A stretch of 64,000 bases of DNA from Burkholderiales bacterium. Lineage in GTDB: Bacteria > Pseudomonadota > Gammaproteobacteria > Burkholderiales > WYBJ01. The DNA lies in assembly GCA_020848435.1 (NCBI GenBank), contig JADLAC010000079.1, forward strand, positions 1 to 64,000, in the 5' to 3' direction. Below are positions 55,249-63,968 of the stretch, piece after piece; the first letter of the stretch is position 1, and each line of letters begins with the position of its first letter. The notes beneath the pieces were generated by a model. That model was not told the origin of the DNA. It ran no database searches and worked only from the letters and a program-made list of their open reading frames with translations. The position numbers and the translations under genes are program-made.

Positions 55249-56328
55249 ATGCTGCTCGAGCTGCGTAACGTCACCCGGCGATTCGGCGCGCTGGCGGCGG
55301 TGCAAGCGGTCAGCCTGGATATCGAAGCGGGCGAGTTCTTCACCCTGCTGGGGCCCTCGGGCTGCGGCAAGACCACGCTGTTGCGCATGATCGCGGGCTT
55401 CGACGCCCCCGACCAAGGCGACATCCTGCTCGAGGGCGCAAACCTCGCCGGCACGCCGCCCGAGCGCCGCCCGGTCCATACGGTGTTCCAGAGCTACGCC
55501 TTGTTTCCGCACATGAGCGTGGCAGACAACGTCGGCTTTCCCTTGCTCATGTCACGGCGTACGCGCGAGGAGATCGTGCCCTTGGTGCGCGAAGCCTTGG
55601 CCAAGGTGCACCTCGCCGACAAGGCCGCCGACTATCCGCACGAGCTCTCCGGGGGCCAGAAGCAGCGCGTGGCGCTCGCGCGCGCGCTGGTGAATCGGCC
55701 GCGGCTGCTGTTGCTCGACGAGCCGCTCGGCGCGCTCGACGCCAAGCTGCGCGAGGAAATGCGCTCGGAGCTGATCCGCCTGCAGCGCGACGTGGGCATC
55801 ACCTTCGTCTTCGTCACCCATGCCCAGACCGAAGCGCTCGCCCTGTCGCATCGAATAGCGGTGATGAATGCCGGACGCGTCGAGCAGGTCGATACACCGG
55901 AGCGCATCTACGAGCAGCCCGTCAATCGCTTCGTCGCCGAATTCATCGGCACCTGCAACCTGATCGATGCCACCGTCGCGGCCGCCACCGCAGCCCATCT
56001 CGGCTTGGACCTCGGTACGCTGGGAGAGGTCGTCGCACCCGCCGCGCCCGGCATCGCGGTCGGAGAGCGCGGCACGCTTGCACTGCGCCCCGAGCAGATT
56101 CGCTTGAGCGCGCGCGGCCATGCCGAACGCTTGCGCAACCAGTTCGAGGCGACGGTGCGCGAGAGCCTGTACCTGGGCGACGTGACCCACTACAGCGTCG
56201 CGCTCGCGAACGGACGCACCTTGCAGGCACTGGCGGCGAATTCGGGCAGCGCGCGCGCGCAGCTCTTCAGCACCGGCGATGCCGTCACGGTCGCGTGGCG
56301 GCACGATGCCGGACACTTCCTGCGATGA
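55249..56328 (+). CDS. Spermidine/putrescine-type ABC transporter ATP-binding protein
   Basis: A 359-residue PotA-like ATPase energising import of polyamines or related solutes. Walker A is GPSGCGKTTLLR, the signature LSGGQKQRVALARAL, Walker B LLLLDEPLGALDAKL, and the H-loop FVFVTHAQTEAL. The C-terminal TOBE domain follows (GTCNLIDATVAAATAAH to LYLGDVTHYSVALANG). It overlaps the next permease gene by ATGA. Confidence 0.92.
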   Translation: MLLELRNVTRRFGALAAVQAVSLDIEAGEFFTLLGPSGCGKTTLLRMIAGFDAPDQGDILLEGANLAGTPPERRPVHTVFQSYALFPHMSVADNVGFPLLMSRRTREEIVPLVREALAKVHLADKAADYPHELSGGQKQRVALARALVNRPRLLLLDEPLGALDAKLREEMRSELIRLQRDVGITFVFVTHAQTEALALSHRIAVMNAGRVEQVDTPERIYEQPVNRFVAEFIGTCNLIDATVAAATAAHLGLDLGTLGEVVAPAAPGIAVGERGTLALRPEQIRLSARGHAERLRNQFEATVRESLYLGDVTHYSVALANGRTLQALAANSGSARAQLFSTGDAVTVAWRHDAGHFLR

Positions 56329-57209
56329 AACCAACTCGCAGCGTGGGACACGGGCAACGCGGCAAAGCAGCCGGCATGAGATCGCGGTTGAGCCGCTGGC
56401 TCGTAGCCGCTCCGCCTTCGCTCTTTCTCGCGCTGTTCTTTCTTGCACCGAGCCTCATCATGGCCGGCGCATCGTTTCGCTTCCCGGGCGAGCTCGGCGG
56501 GCTTGCGCCGCTCACGGCGAGCGCGGCGCACGGCAGCGACCACGGCCTCACGCTGGAGGCTTACGCCTTCGTCTTCGGCGACTGGGTCTATCTCTGGATC
56601 TGCCTCAAGTCGTTCGCGATCGCCGCCGTCACGACGCTCGCCTGCCTCGCGCTCGCGTATCCGCTCGCCATGCTGATCGCCGCGAGCCCGCGCAAGCGCC
56701 GCGATCTGCTGGTGCTGCTCGTGATCCTGCCGTTTGCCAGCAACTTCCTGGTGCGTGTCTACGCCTGGATGATCGTGCTCGGTCCCATGGACCTGCTCTA
56801 CACGCAGACGGCCGTCCTGATCGCGATGGTCTACGTGCACCTGCCTTTCATGATCCTGCCGCTGTATATCAATCTCGAGAAACACGACCCGGCGCTGCTC
56901 GATGCGGCGCAGGACCTCGGCGCCAACGCTTGGCGGCGATTCTGGCACGTCACGTTTCCGCTGTCGCTGCCGGGGGTATTCGCCGGCTCGGCGCTGGTGT
57001 TCATCCCGGTGCTCGGCATGTTCGCCGTTCCCGAGTTGCTCGGCGGTACCCGCGATATCCTCATCGGCAACCTCATCAAGGAGCAATTTCTCGACAATCG
57101 CGACTGGCCGCTCGGCGCCGCGCTATCACTCGTGCTGACCGCGATGGTGTTAGCGCTCGCCTGGGGCACGTTGCGCCTGGCGCGCGCGCGCACGCGGGGG
57201 CTCGCATGA
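56325..57209 (+). CDS. ABC transporter permease, PotB type
   Basis: A 294-residue inner-membrane permease with six predicted helices. The N-terminal helix is PPSLFLALFFLAPSLIMAG. The cytoplasmic EAA loop contacting the ATPase is LLDAAQDLGANAWRRFWHVTFPLSLPG in two pieces. The ATG at 56325 overlaps the potA-like stop, so translation is coupled. It overlaps the following permease gene in the same way. Confidence 0.91.
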   Translation: MKPTRSVGHGQRGKAAGMRSRLSRWLVAAPPSLFLALFFLAPSLIMAGASFRFPGELGGLAPLTASAAHGSDHGLTLEAYAFVFGDWVYLWICLKSFAIAAVTTLACLALAYPLAMLIAASPRKRRDLLVLLVILPFASNFLVRVYAWMIVLGPMDLLYTQTAVLIAMVYVHLPFMILPLYINLEKHDPALLDAAQDLGANAWRRFWHVTFPLSLPGVFAGSALVFIPVLGMFAVPELLGGTRDILIGNLIKEQFLDNRDWPLGAALSLVLTAMVLALAWGTLRLARARTRGLA

Positions 57210-57985
57210 CGCTCAAGCTGCCGCTCCTGTGGCTGCTCGCCGCCGTCGTCTACGCCTTTCTCTACGTCCCGCTCGCGGTCGTGGTCCTGTTCTCCTTCAA
57301 CGATTCGGCGCTCAATGCGGGCTGGGTCGGCTTCACCACGCGCTGGTACGAGCTGCTCCTGGCCGATGCCGACATGCTCTCGGCGGCCGCCAACTCGCTG
57401 CTCGTAGCCACTGTGGCGAGCATCGCCGCGACCATCCTCGGCACGATGGCCGGGCTCGCGATCCATCGCTACCGGCCCAGGCTTCTGCCTGCGCTGGTGC
57501 TCACGCCCGTGGCGATGCCCGAGATCCTGCTGGGCGTGTCGCTACTGCTGTTCTTTCGCCAGGTGCTCGACCTGACGCTGGGTCTCGCGTCGATCGTGAT
57601 AGCGCACATCACCTTCTCCATCGGCTTTGTCGCCATCGTGGTGCGCGCCCGGCTCCAGGGCATGGACGAGGCGATCTTCGAGGCCGCGCGCGACCTCGGC
57701 GCGACGCCGTGGCGAAGCTTCCGTCATGTCACGCTGCCGCTCATCCTACCGGCGATCGTCGCCGGGGCGTTGATGGCGTTCACGCTATCGATCGACGACT
57801 TCGTCATCACGTTCTTCACCGCGGGGGTGGGCGTGACGACGCTGCCGCTACAGATCTATTCCATGATCAAGGTCGCGGTCACCCCGGAAGTCAACGCCGT
57901 GTCGACCTTGTTGATGGCGCTGACGCTGACCCTGATCGCCGTGGCGGCGCGCATCGCGCCCGAATCGATCCGCGCGCGCGGCTAG
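57206..57985 (+). CDS. ABC transporter permease, PotC type
   Basis: A 259-residue second permease. Family marks: YVPLAVVVLFSFNDSALNA, FTTRWYELLL, the EAA loop IFEAARDLGATPWRSFRHVT and LSIDDFVITFFTAG, the last a PotC signature. It overlaps the preceding gene by ATGA. A periplasmic binding-protein gene (PotD) is not found in the window; the next gene is on the opposite strand. Confidence 0.92.
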   Translation: MTLKLPLLWLLAAVVYAFLYVPLAVVVLFSFNDSALNAGWVGFTTRWYELLLADADMLSAAANSLLVATVASIAATILGTMAGLAIHRYRPRLLPALVLTPVAMPEILLGVSLLLFFRQVLDLTLGLASIVIAHITFSIGFVAIVVRARLQGMDEAIFEAARDLGATPWRSFRHVTLPLILPAIVAGALMAFTLSIDDFVITFFTAGVGVTTLPLQIYSMIKVAVTPEVNAVSTLLMALTLTLIAVAARIAPESIRARG

Positions 57986-58100
57986 CGCGGACGCTTCATC
58001 GCGACGCGCGAGCTCACCGGGTATTCGCGAACATACTCAACGCCTGTTCGCGCCAGTGAGCAGCGGTCGAGCTGCAAGCTTGCTGGCGCTCGACGCAGCC

Positions 58101-59096
58101 CTATTCCAGCTTGAAGCCGGTGTCCTTGATGAGCTTCGCCATGCGCGCATGCTCGCCCGTCATCCACTTGCTCGCGTCCTGCGGCGCGTTGCCGACCGGA
58201 TCGGTACCCTGGCTGGTCAGCTTCTCTTTCATGTCGGGCAGGTGCAACACGCGTGCGAGCTCGGCGTTGAACTTGGTGATGATCTCGGACGGTACGCGCG
58301 CCGGTGCGAGTATGCCCTGCCAGGATCCGGTGACGAAGCCCGCGAGCCCGGGGCCTTCACCGACCGTCGGGGTGTCCGGCAGCGAGGGAACCCGCTTTTC
58401 GCTCGACACCGCGATCAGCTTCAGGCGATTGTTCTTGACGTGGGGGAGCGTCTGCAACATGCCGAGAAACAACAGATCGCTCTCGCCGGATGCCACCATG
58501 CGCGCGGAATCCGCGCCGCCGCGGGTGCCGATGTAGGTCCACTTCACACCGGCCTTCTGCTCGAACAACATGCCGGCGAAATGCGGCGCACCGCCCAGGC
58601 CGGTCGGGTAGTTGAGCTTGCCGGGATTGGCTTTCGCCAGCGCGATCAGCTCGCGCGTCGTCTTCACCGGCACGCTCGGGTGGACGGTGAGCAAGTGCGG
58701 CGAGTACGACACAATGGTCACCGTCGTAAGATCCTTCAGCGGGTCGAACGGCAGCTTGTACACGCTCGGTGCGATCGAGAGATTGCCGATATCGGTGAGG
58801 AGATAGGTGTAGCCGTCGGGCGCTGCGCGCGCGACCACTTCGGCGCCGATGTTGCCGTTGGCGCCGGTGCGGTTTTCGACGATGAACTGCTGGCCCCAGG
58901 CCTCGGTCACCTTGACGCCGATCAAGCGGGCGAGAATGTCCGAAGTGCCCCCGGGCGGGTAGGGAATCACGATGCGCACCGGCCGGGTCGGATAGTTGGC
59001 CGCCGGCTTGGCCCCAGGGGCCTGGGCGTAGGACTCGGCCAGGCACAGCATCGCCACGCAGCCACTCACGCTCGCAACAATCGCTTTCGTCTTCAT
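58101..59096 (-). CDS. Bug/TctC-family periplasmic substrate-binding receptor
   Basis: A 331-residue receptor. The ATG at 59096 opens a signal peptide (IVASVSGCVAMLCLAESYAQ-APG); the reading frame is open for another 650 codons upstream, but that is antisense to the neighbouring amidase and receptor. Family marks: TRPVRIVIPYPPGGTSDILA, NRTGANGNIGAEV, APDGYTYL, SVPVKTTRELIALAKANPGK. The second half differs from the other receptors (YIGTRGGADSARMVASGES). It begins the second Bug block. Confidence 0.9.
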   Translation of the reverse strand: MKTKAIVASVSGCVAMLCLAESYAQAPGAKPAANYPTRPVRIVIPYPPGGTSDILARLIGVKVTEAWGQQFIVENRTGANGNIGAEVVARAAPDGYTYLLTDIGNLSIAPSVYKLPFDPLKDLTTVTIVSYSPHLLTVHPSVPVKTTRELIALAKANPGKLNYPTGLGGAPHFAGMLFEQKAGVKWTYIGTRGGADSARMVASGESDLLFLGMLQTLPHVKNNRLKLIAVSSEKRVPSLPDTPTVGEGPGLAGFVTGSWQGILAPARVPSEIITKFNAELARVLHLPDMKEKLTSQGTDPVGNAPQDASKWMTGEHARMAKLIKDTGFKLE

Positions 59097-59149
59097 GACG
59101 TCTCCTCCGTGTCTACGGCGCGAGACGCAGTATAACCACATCCGCTGCG

Positions 59150-60133
59150 TCAGTCGGTGCGGATATTGGCGCGTTTGGCCACCCGCGCCCATTGGCTGCG
59201 CTCGTCGGCGAGATGCCGGCCGAATTGCTCGGGGGAGCTCGCGACCGGCTCGGTGCCGTCGAGCGCCAGCCGCGCCGCTACCTCGGGCAGCCGCACGGCC
59301 TTGGCGATCTCGCGCTGCAAGCGTTCGACGATCGCACGCGGCGTAGCGCGCGGCGCAAGCATTCCGTGCCACTGGGTGACGAGATAGCCGGGGACACCGG
59401 ACTCGATCAGCGTCGGGACATCGGGCGCCATCTTCGCGCGTTCGGCGCTCGCGATGGCGATCGGCTTGAGCTTCTGCGCGCGCACCTGCGCATACACCGA
59501 GCCCATGCTGAGCAGGCTCATCTGCACCTGGCCCGAGAGCAGATCGTTCAACGCCGCGCCGACGCCCTTGTACGGGATGTGCACGAGCTGGGTCCCGGTC
59601 GAGATGGCGAACAATTCCCCCGCCAGGTGGGCAAGCGAAGCATTCCCCGTGGAGGCGTAGTTGAGCCTCGCGGGCGCCGACTTGGCGTAGGCCACCAGGT
59701 CCTTCACCGTCCTGACCGGCAATGCTGGATGCACGGTGAGGATGTACGGGGCGGCAGCCACCTGCGACACCGGCGTGAAGTCCCGCTCCAGGTCGTAGCG
59801 GGTCTTGTTGGCGACGCCGTACACCACCAGGCTCGCGCTCAAGAACATCAGGGTGTGACCATCGGGCGCCGCCGCCGCGGCAAGCTCCGCCGCGATGCTG
59901 CCGCTCGCGCCGGCGCGATTGTCCACGACCACCGTCTGCGCCAATGCATCGCCGAGCGGATTCGCCACCAGCCGGGCGACGAAGTCCAGCCCGCCGCCGG
60001 CGCCCGAGGCGACGATCAGACGAATCGGCCTGACCGGGTAGGCGCCGGGCGATTGCGCTGCGACGCAGGCCGTGCCTAGCGTGAGTGCGGTAAAGAGTGA
60101 CAGATCCGCGCCTGCCCGCAATCCCGCGATCAT
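59150..60133 (-). CDS. Bug/TctC-family periplasmic substrate-binding receptor
   Basis: A 327-residue receptor on the same strand as the previous one, 53 bases upstream, so probably cotranscribed. The ATG at 60133 follows a GAGAGGAAG purine run. The signal peptide ends near residue 27 (ALTLGTACVAAQ-SPG). Marks: VRPIRLIVASGAGGGLDFVA (altered from VPFPPGG), NRAGASGSIAAEL, APDGHTLMF, PYKGVGAALNDLLSGQ. Confidence 0.9.
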   Translation of the reverse strand: MIAGLRAGADLSLFTALTLGTACVAAQSPGAYPVRPIRLIVASGAGGGLDFVARLVANPLGDALAQTVVVDNRAGASGSIAAELAAAAAPDGHTLMFLSASLVVYGVANKTRYDLERDFTPVSQVAAAPYILTVHPALPVRTVKDLVAYAKSAPARLNYASTGNASLAHLAGELFAISTGTQLVHIPYKGVGAALNDLLSGQVQMSLLSMGSVYAQVRAQKLKPIAIASAERAKMAPDVPTLIESGVPGYLVTQWHGMLAPRATPRAIVERLQREIAKAVRLPEVAARLALDGTEPVASSPEQFGRHLADERSQWARVAKRANIRTD

Positions 60134-60341
60134 GACTTCCTCTCCCGTGCGTGATCGGCCTGAAACGACCGATGGCCTTCTCCGGCTGGCGCAATGTTGA
60201 CCCACCCGCGTGATTGCACGCAATCGATTTGTCTTGCCCCGGGGTCCAGCCGTGCATAGCCCACGCCGTGGCGAGCCACGCCGTAGTTTTCTGTTCGGCG
60301 GCCGCGCCGTTGATATGCGGGCGTGATTTCGCGTACATTTC

Positions 60342-61853
60342 ATGCCGCGACAAACCGCTGCGGCCAGCGGATCTCGCTACCGATCCATGAAGCTCATCCC
60401 CCATCAGCGCGCTCGCGCCGACGAATTCACCGGCATGAGCCTCACCGAGGCGGCGGGCGCGATTCGCCGCCGGCGCATCTCGTCGCTGGAGCTTACCAAG
60501 GCCTGTCTCGCCTGGATCGATCGGGTGCAGCCGCAGCTCAACTGTTTCATCTCCATCGAACGCGAGGCGGTGCTGGCCGCCGCGCGCAAAGCCGATCGGA
60601 TACTGGCAGCGCGCGGGCCGCTCGGAGCGCTGCACGGCGTGCCCCTGGCGCACAAGGACATGTTCTTCCGCCGCGGGAAGATCGCCACCTGCGGCTCGAA
60701 GATCCTGCGCGATCAGCCGCAGACCACGACGGCGACGGTGGTCGAGCGCCTCGAGGCGGCCGGCGCGTTGTGGTTGGGCGGCCTCAACATGGGCGAGTTC
60801 GCCTCCAACCCAACGGGCGACAACGCGCACTTCGGTCGCTGCCGCAATCCCTGGAATCTCGCCGCGGTGACGGGCGGCTCGTCCAGCGGATCGGCCGCCG
60901 CCGTGGCCGCACGCGCCTGCCATGCCTCGCTCGGCTCGGATACCGGCGGCTCGATCCGCACGCCGGCGGCGATTTGCGGCGTGGTGGGACTGAAGCCCAC
61001 CCACGGCCGGGTGAGCGTCCACGGCGCCATGCCGCGCGCCTGGTCGCACGACAGCATCGGCCCCCTGGCCCGCACCGTACGCGACTGCGCGCGGCTGTTA
61101 AGCGTCATCGCCGGCGCGGATCCGAACGATCCCGATGCGAGCCGCGAGCCTGTCCCCGACTACGAGCGCGGCATCGGCGCCGGTATCGCCGGAGTGCGCA
61201 TCGGGGTCCCGACCGACCATTTCTACGACGACCTCGCCCCTGACATCCGCCGCTGCATGGATGCGAGCCTCGCGGTGCTAAGCGCGCTCGGCGCCCACAT
61301 CGTGCCGATCGCCGTGCCGCAGGCGCGAGCCATCATGCCGCTGTCGGTGCTGATCGCCGAGTGCGAATCGTCGGCTTATCATGCGCATTGGATGCAAACC
61401 CGACCCCAGGACTATGCCCCCGACGTGCGCGCGCGCTTCGAGCCCGGTTTGACCGTGCCGGCGGTGCGCTACATCGAGGCGCAAAACGAGCGCAAGCGTC
61501 TCACGCGCGAGTTCACGGCCTCGGTGATGAGCGCGGTCGATGTGCTGCATACCCCGGTGCTGCCGGTTCCCGTGCCGACGATCGCGGCGACCGAGGATCC
61601 CGACCCGGAGAACTTGCGCAAGCTGATCCCGATGTTCACGCGCAACACCCGCGCGGCGAGCTTCTTCGGCCTGCCGGCACTGAGCGTGCCGGCAGGGTTT
61701 TCCGACAATGCCATGCCGGTGGCATTCCAGTTGATCGGCCGCGCCTTCGCCGAAGCGTTGCTGCTGCGGGTGGGGCACGCCTACCAGGAAGCCACCGACT
61801 GGCATACCCGTTCGCCCGTACGCGCGGACGGTTTCCGCAACGAGGGACCATGA
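60342..61853 (+). CDS. Amidase (amidase signature family)
   Basis: A 503-residue amidase with an intact Ser-cisSer-Lys triad: Lys105 (LAHKDM), cis-Ser180 (TGGSSSGS) and Ser204 (GSDTGGS). Other marks are MGEFASNPTGDN and CGVVGLKPTHGRVSV. It differs from the amidase at 2787 and is not its recent duplicate. The true start is uncertain; in-frame ATGs at 60387 and 60435 are possible and none has a good ribosome site. It overlaps the next receptor gene by ATGA, so an imported amide is the natural candidate substrate. Confidence 0.86.
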   Translation: MPRQTAAASGSRYRSMKLIPHQRARADEFTGMSLTEAAGAIRRRRISSLELTKACLAWIDRVQPQLNCFISIEREAVLAAARKADRILAARGPLGALHGVPLAHKDMFFRRGKIATCGSKILRDQPQTTTATVVERLEAAGALWLGGLNMGEFASNPTGDNAHFGRCRNPWNLAAVTGGSSSGSAAAVAARACHASLGSDTGGSIRTPAAICGVVGLKPTHGRVSVHGAMPRAWSHDSIGPLARTVRDCARLLSVIAGADPNDPDASREPVPDYERGIGAGIAGVRIGVPTDHFYDDLAPDIRRCMDASLAVLSALGAHIVPIAVPQARAIMPLSVLIAECESSAYHAHWMQTRPQDYAPDVRARFEPGLTVPAVRYIEAQNERKRLTREFTASVMSAVDVLHTPVLPVPVPTIAATEDPDPENLRKLIPMFTRNTRAASFFGLPALSVPAGFSDNAMPVAFQLIGRAFAEALLLRVGHAYQEATDWHTRSPVRADGFRNEGP

Positions 61854-62818
61854 ACAATCGGACCAAGGGTAGCGTGCTTCTGGCCGCGGCATCGATGGCT
61901 CTGGCTGGAGCGACGGCGGCGCAGGATTATCCCAACCGCGCCGTGCGGGTGATCGATCCGTTTTCTCCCGGCGGGGCCACCGACGTGCTGGCCCGGATCG
62001 TATCGCAGAAGCTCACGGCCAATCTCGGCCAGCCGTTCGTGGTCGAAAACCGCGCCGGCGGCGGCGGTCATATCGGCGCCGACATCGTGGCGAAGTCGCC
62101 GCCCAACGGCTACACCTTGCTCGTCGCCGGCGTGCCGCACGCGATCGGCATGACGCTCTATCAGAAGCTGCCCTACGACCTGGCGCGGGATCTGGCGCCG
62201 ATCACGCAGCTCGCCACCTTTCCCAGCATGATCGTCGCCAATCCGGCGCTGCCGGTGAAGTCGATGAAGGACTTGCTCGCGTTGGCGCGAGCGCGCCCCG
62301 GCGAGATCAATTTCGGCGCCAACCCCGGCTCGCCCAATCATCTGGCCATGGAGCTCATCAACACCATGGCGCAGGTGAAAATGGTGCACATCGGCTACAA
62401 GGGTGCCGGCCCCGTGGTGAACGATCTGCTCGCGGGACAGCTCCAGGTCGCCTCGGTCGGCATCCCGACCGGGCTCGCGCAAGTGCAAGCCGGGCGCCTG
62501 CGCGCGATCGCGGTCACGGGACCGAAGCGCTCGGCGCTGCTGCCCGCCGTGCCGACGGTGATGGAATCCGGCCTGCCGGGTTACGATGTGCAATCGTGGT
62601 ACGGCATGTTCTGCGCCCCAGGCACCCCGGGCGAGATCGTCGCCAAGCTCAACAGCGAGATCGCCGCGGTGCTCAGAGCCCCCGATGTCGTCGAGCGCCT
62701 CGCCAAGCTCGGTGCCGAGCCCGCGCCGACGACGCCCGAGCAACTCGGGCGCATCACGCGCGAGGAAATCAAGCGCTGGGCGAAGGTCGTGGTAGAGTCC
62801 GGCGCGAAAGTCGACTAG
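61850..62818 (+). CDS. Bug/TctC-family periplasmic substrate-binding receptor
   Basis: A 322-residue receptor translationally coupled to the amidase (ATG inside its stop). Signal peptide MNNRTKGSVLLAAASMALA, cleavage near TAAQ-DYP. Marks: NRAVRVIDPFSPGGATDVLA, NRAGGGGHIGADIV, PPNGYTLLV, GYKGAGPVVNDLLAGQ. The coupling to an enzyme gene is its most telling feature: receptor and hydrolase are made together. Confidence 0.91.
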   Translation: MNNRTKGSVLLAAASMALAGATAAQDYPNRAVRVIDPFSPGGATDVLARIVSQKLTANLGQPFVVENRAGGGGHIGADIVAKSPPNGYTLLVAGVPHAIGMTLYQKLPYDLARDLAPITQLATFPSMIVANPALPVKSMKDLLALARARPGEINFGANPGSPNHLAMELINTMAQVKMVHIGYKGAGPVVNDLLAGQLQVASVGIPTGLAQVQAGRLRAIAVTGPKRSALLPAVPTVMESGLPGYDVQSWYGMFCAPGTPGEIVAKLNSEIAAVLRAPDVVERLAKLGAEPAPTTPEQLGRITREEIKRWAKVVVESGAKVD

Positions 62819-62887
62819 GGCTCCCGCTTCGCCCCACGGTGCGCCTACTGCGGGCAGGCGCGAATCCGCCTTTGATGCGAGTCAGCG

Positions 62888-63931
62888 ATGCAAGCAATCG
62901 TTCTGCGCGAGTACGGTCCCCCTGAAAACCTGAAATGGGAGACGCTGCCCGACCCCGAGCCGCAAAAGGGCGAAGCGTTATTGCGCGTGCGCGCGGTCAG
63001 TGTGGACCTCTTTCAGATGGAGTTTCGCAGCGGCCGCGCGCTGCAAATCCCGCTGCCGCGCATCATCGGCAACGGGCCGGCCGGAGAGATCGCCCGGCTC
63101 GGTCCGGAGGTTTCCGGGTTCAGCGTGGGCCAGCGCGTCGTGGTCTGCAACAACATCAGCTGCGGCAACTGCAAGTACTGCCGCATGGGCCGCGAGACGC
63201 TGTGCGCCGGCCTCAACAACCATCGCGGCGGGATGATCGGCGCCCATCGCGACGGCGGTTACGCCGAGTTCGTCGCGGTACCCGCGCGCAATCTGCTCGT
63301 GATGCCCGAGGGGGTCTCGTTCGAGCAGGCGTGCCTGATTCCGAATACGATCGGCCCGGTGGTCAAAGCGTGCTCGGCCCGTGCCCGCATTCGCGCCGGC
63401 GAAGACGTGCTGATCATCGGTGCCGGCGGCGGCATGGGCTTGCATGCCATCCAGGCCGCGCGCGCGTGCGGCGCACGCGTCATCGCAGCCATTCGTTCGC
63501 CGCGCACGGCGCAGGCGTGCGCAGCCTCGGGCGCCGACGTCGTGATCTCGACTCGAGACCACGATCTCGCCCAGGAGGCGCGCCGCCTGACCGAGGGCTG
63601 GGGCGTCGATGCCGTGCTGGATTTCGTCGCCAACCGCGAGACGCTGCAAGCGAGCATTGCCGCGCTCGCGCCCGGCGCTCGCCTGGTCATCATGGGCTAC
63701 TTTCCCCGCGGCGGCATCCTGGAGACGCTCACCTGGCCGTTCACCGAGGAGATCGAAGTCACGGGCAATCGCTCCGCGGGGCGCCAGGACATCGCGCAGT
63801 GCCTGGCGTTGATCCAGAACGGACGCATCGCGCCCGTCATCGGCCGCACGTTCGCTTTGAAGGACGCGGTCGCCGCGCACAAGGCGTTCGAGGCCGGCGA
63901 GATCGTCGGCCGGGCCGTGTTGGTCGTTTGA
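62888..63931 (+). CDS. Zinc-type alcohol dehydrogenase-like protein (MDR), catalytic zinc site lost
   Basis: A 347-residue medium-chain dehydrogenase/reductase. The structural zinc lobe is intact: Cys92, Cys95, Cys98 and Cys106 (SCGNCKYCRMGRETLC). The Rossmann motif is LIIGAGGGMGLHAIQ. Two ligands of the catalytic zinc are missing: the usual Cys near residue 38 is Ser (VSVDLFQM), and the GHE His is Asn62 (GNGPAGEI). It may therefore act as a quinone or enoyl reductase-like enzyme rather than a zinc alcohol dehydrogenase. It follows the amidase-receptor pair by 69 bases. Confidence 0.87.
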   Translation: MQAIVLREYGPPENLKWETLPDPEPQKGEALLRVRAVSVDLFQMEFRSGRALQIPLPRIIGNGPAGEIARLGPEVSGFSVGQRVVVCNNISCGNCKYCRMGRETLCAGLNNHRGGMIGAHRDGGYAEFVAVPARNLLVMPEGVSFEQACLIPNTIGPVVKACSARARIRAGEDVLIIGAGGGMGLHAIQAARACGARVIAAIRSPRTAQACAASGADVVISTRDHDLAQEARRLTEGWGVDAVLDFVANRETLQASIAALAPGARLVIMGYFPRGGILETLTWPFTEEIEVTGNRSAGRQDIAQCLALIQNGRIAPVIGRTFALKDAVAAHKAFEAGEIVGRAVLVV

Positions 63932-63968
63932 TCCATTCAGTCGCATGAGTCCCACGAGGAGGATCGTT

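Noticed and set aside
52492-55512. 1006-codon minus-strand open frame
   Set aside because: Antisense to ubiB and the symporter; long antisense frames are expected at this GC content, and no domain is recognisable.
59097-61049. Upstream extension of the receptor at 58101 to a 982-residue protein
   Set aside because: The extension is antisense to the neighbouring receptor-amidase genes' opposite strand and frame-shifted relative to them; the receptor has a proper signal peptide at 59096.
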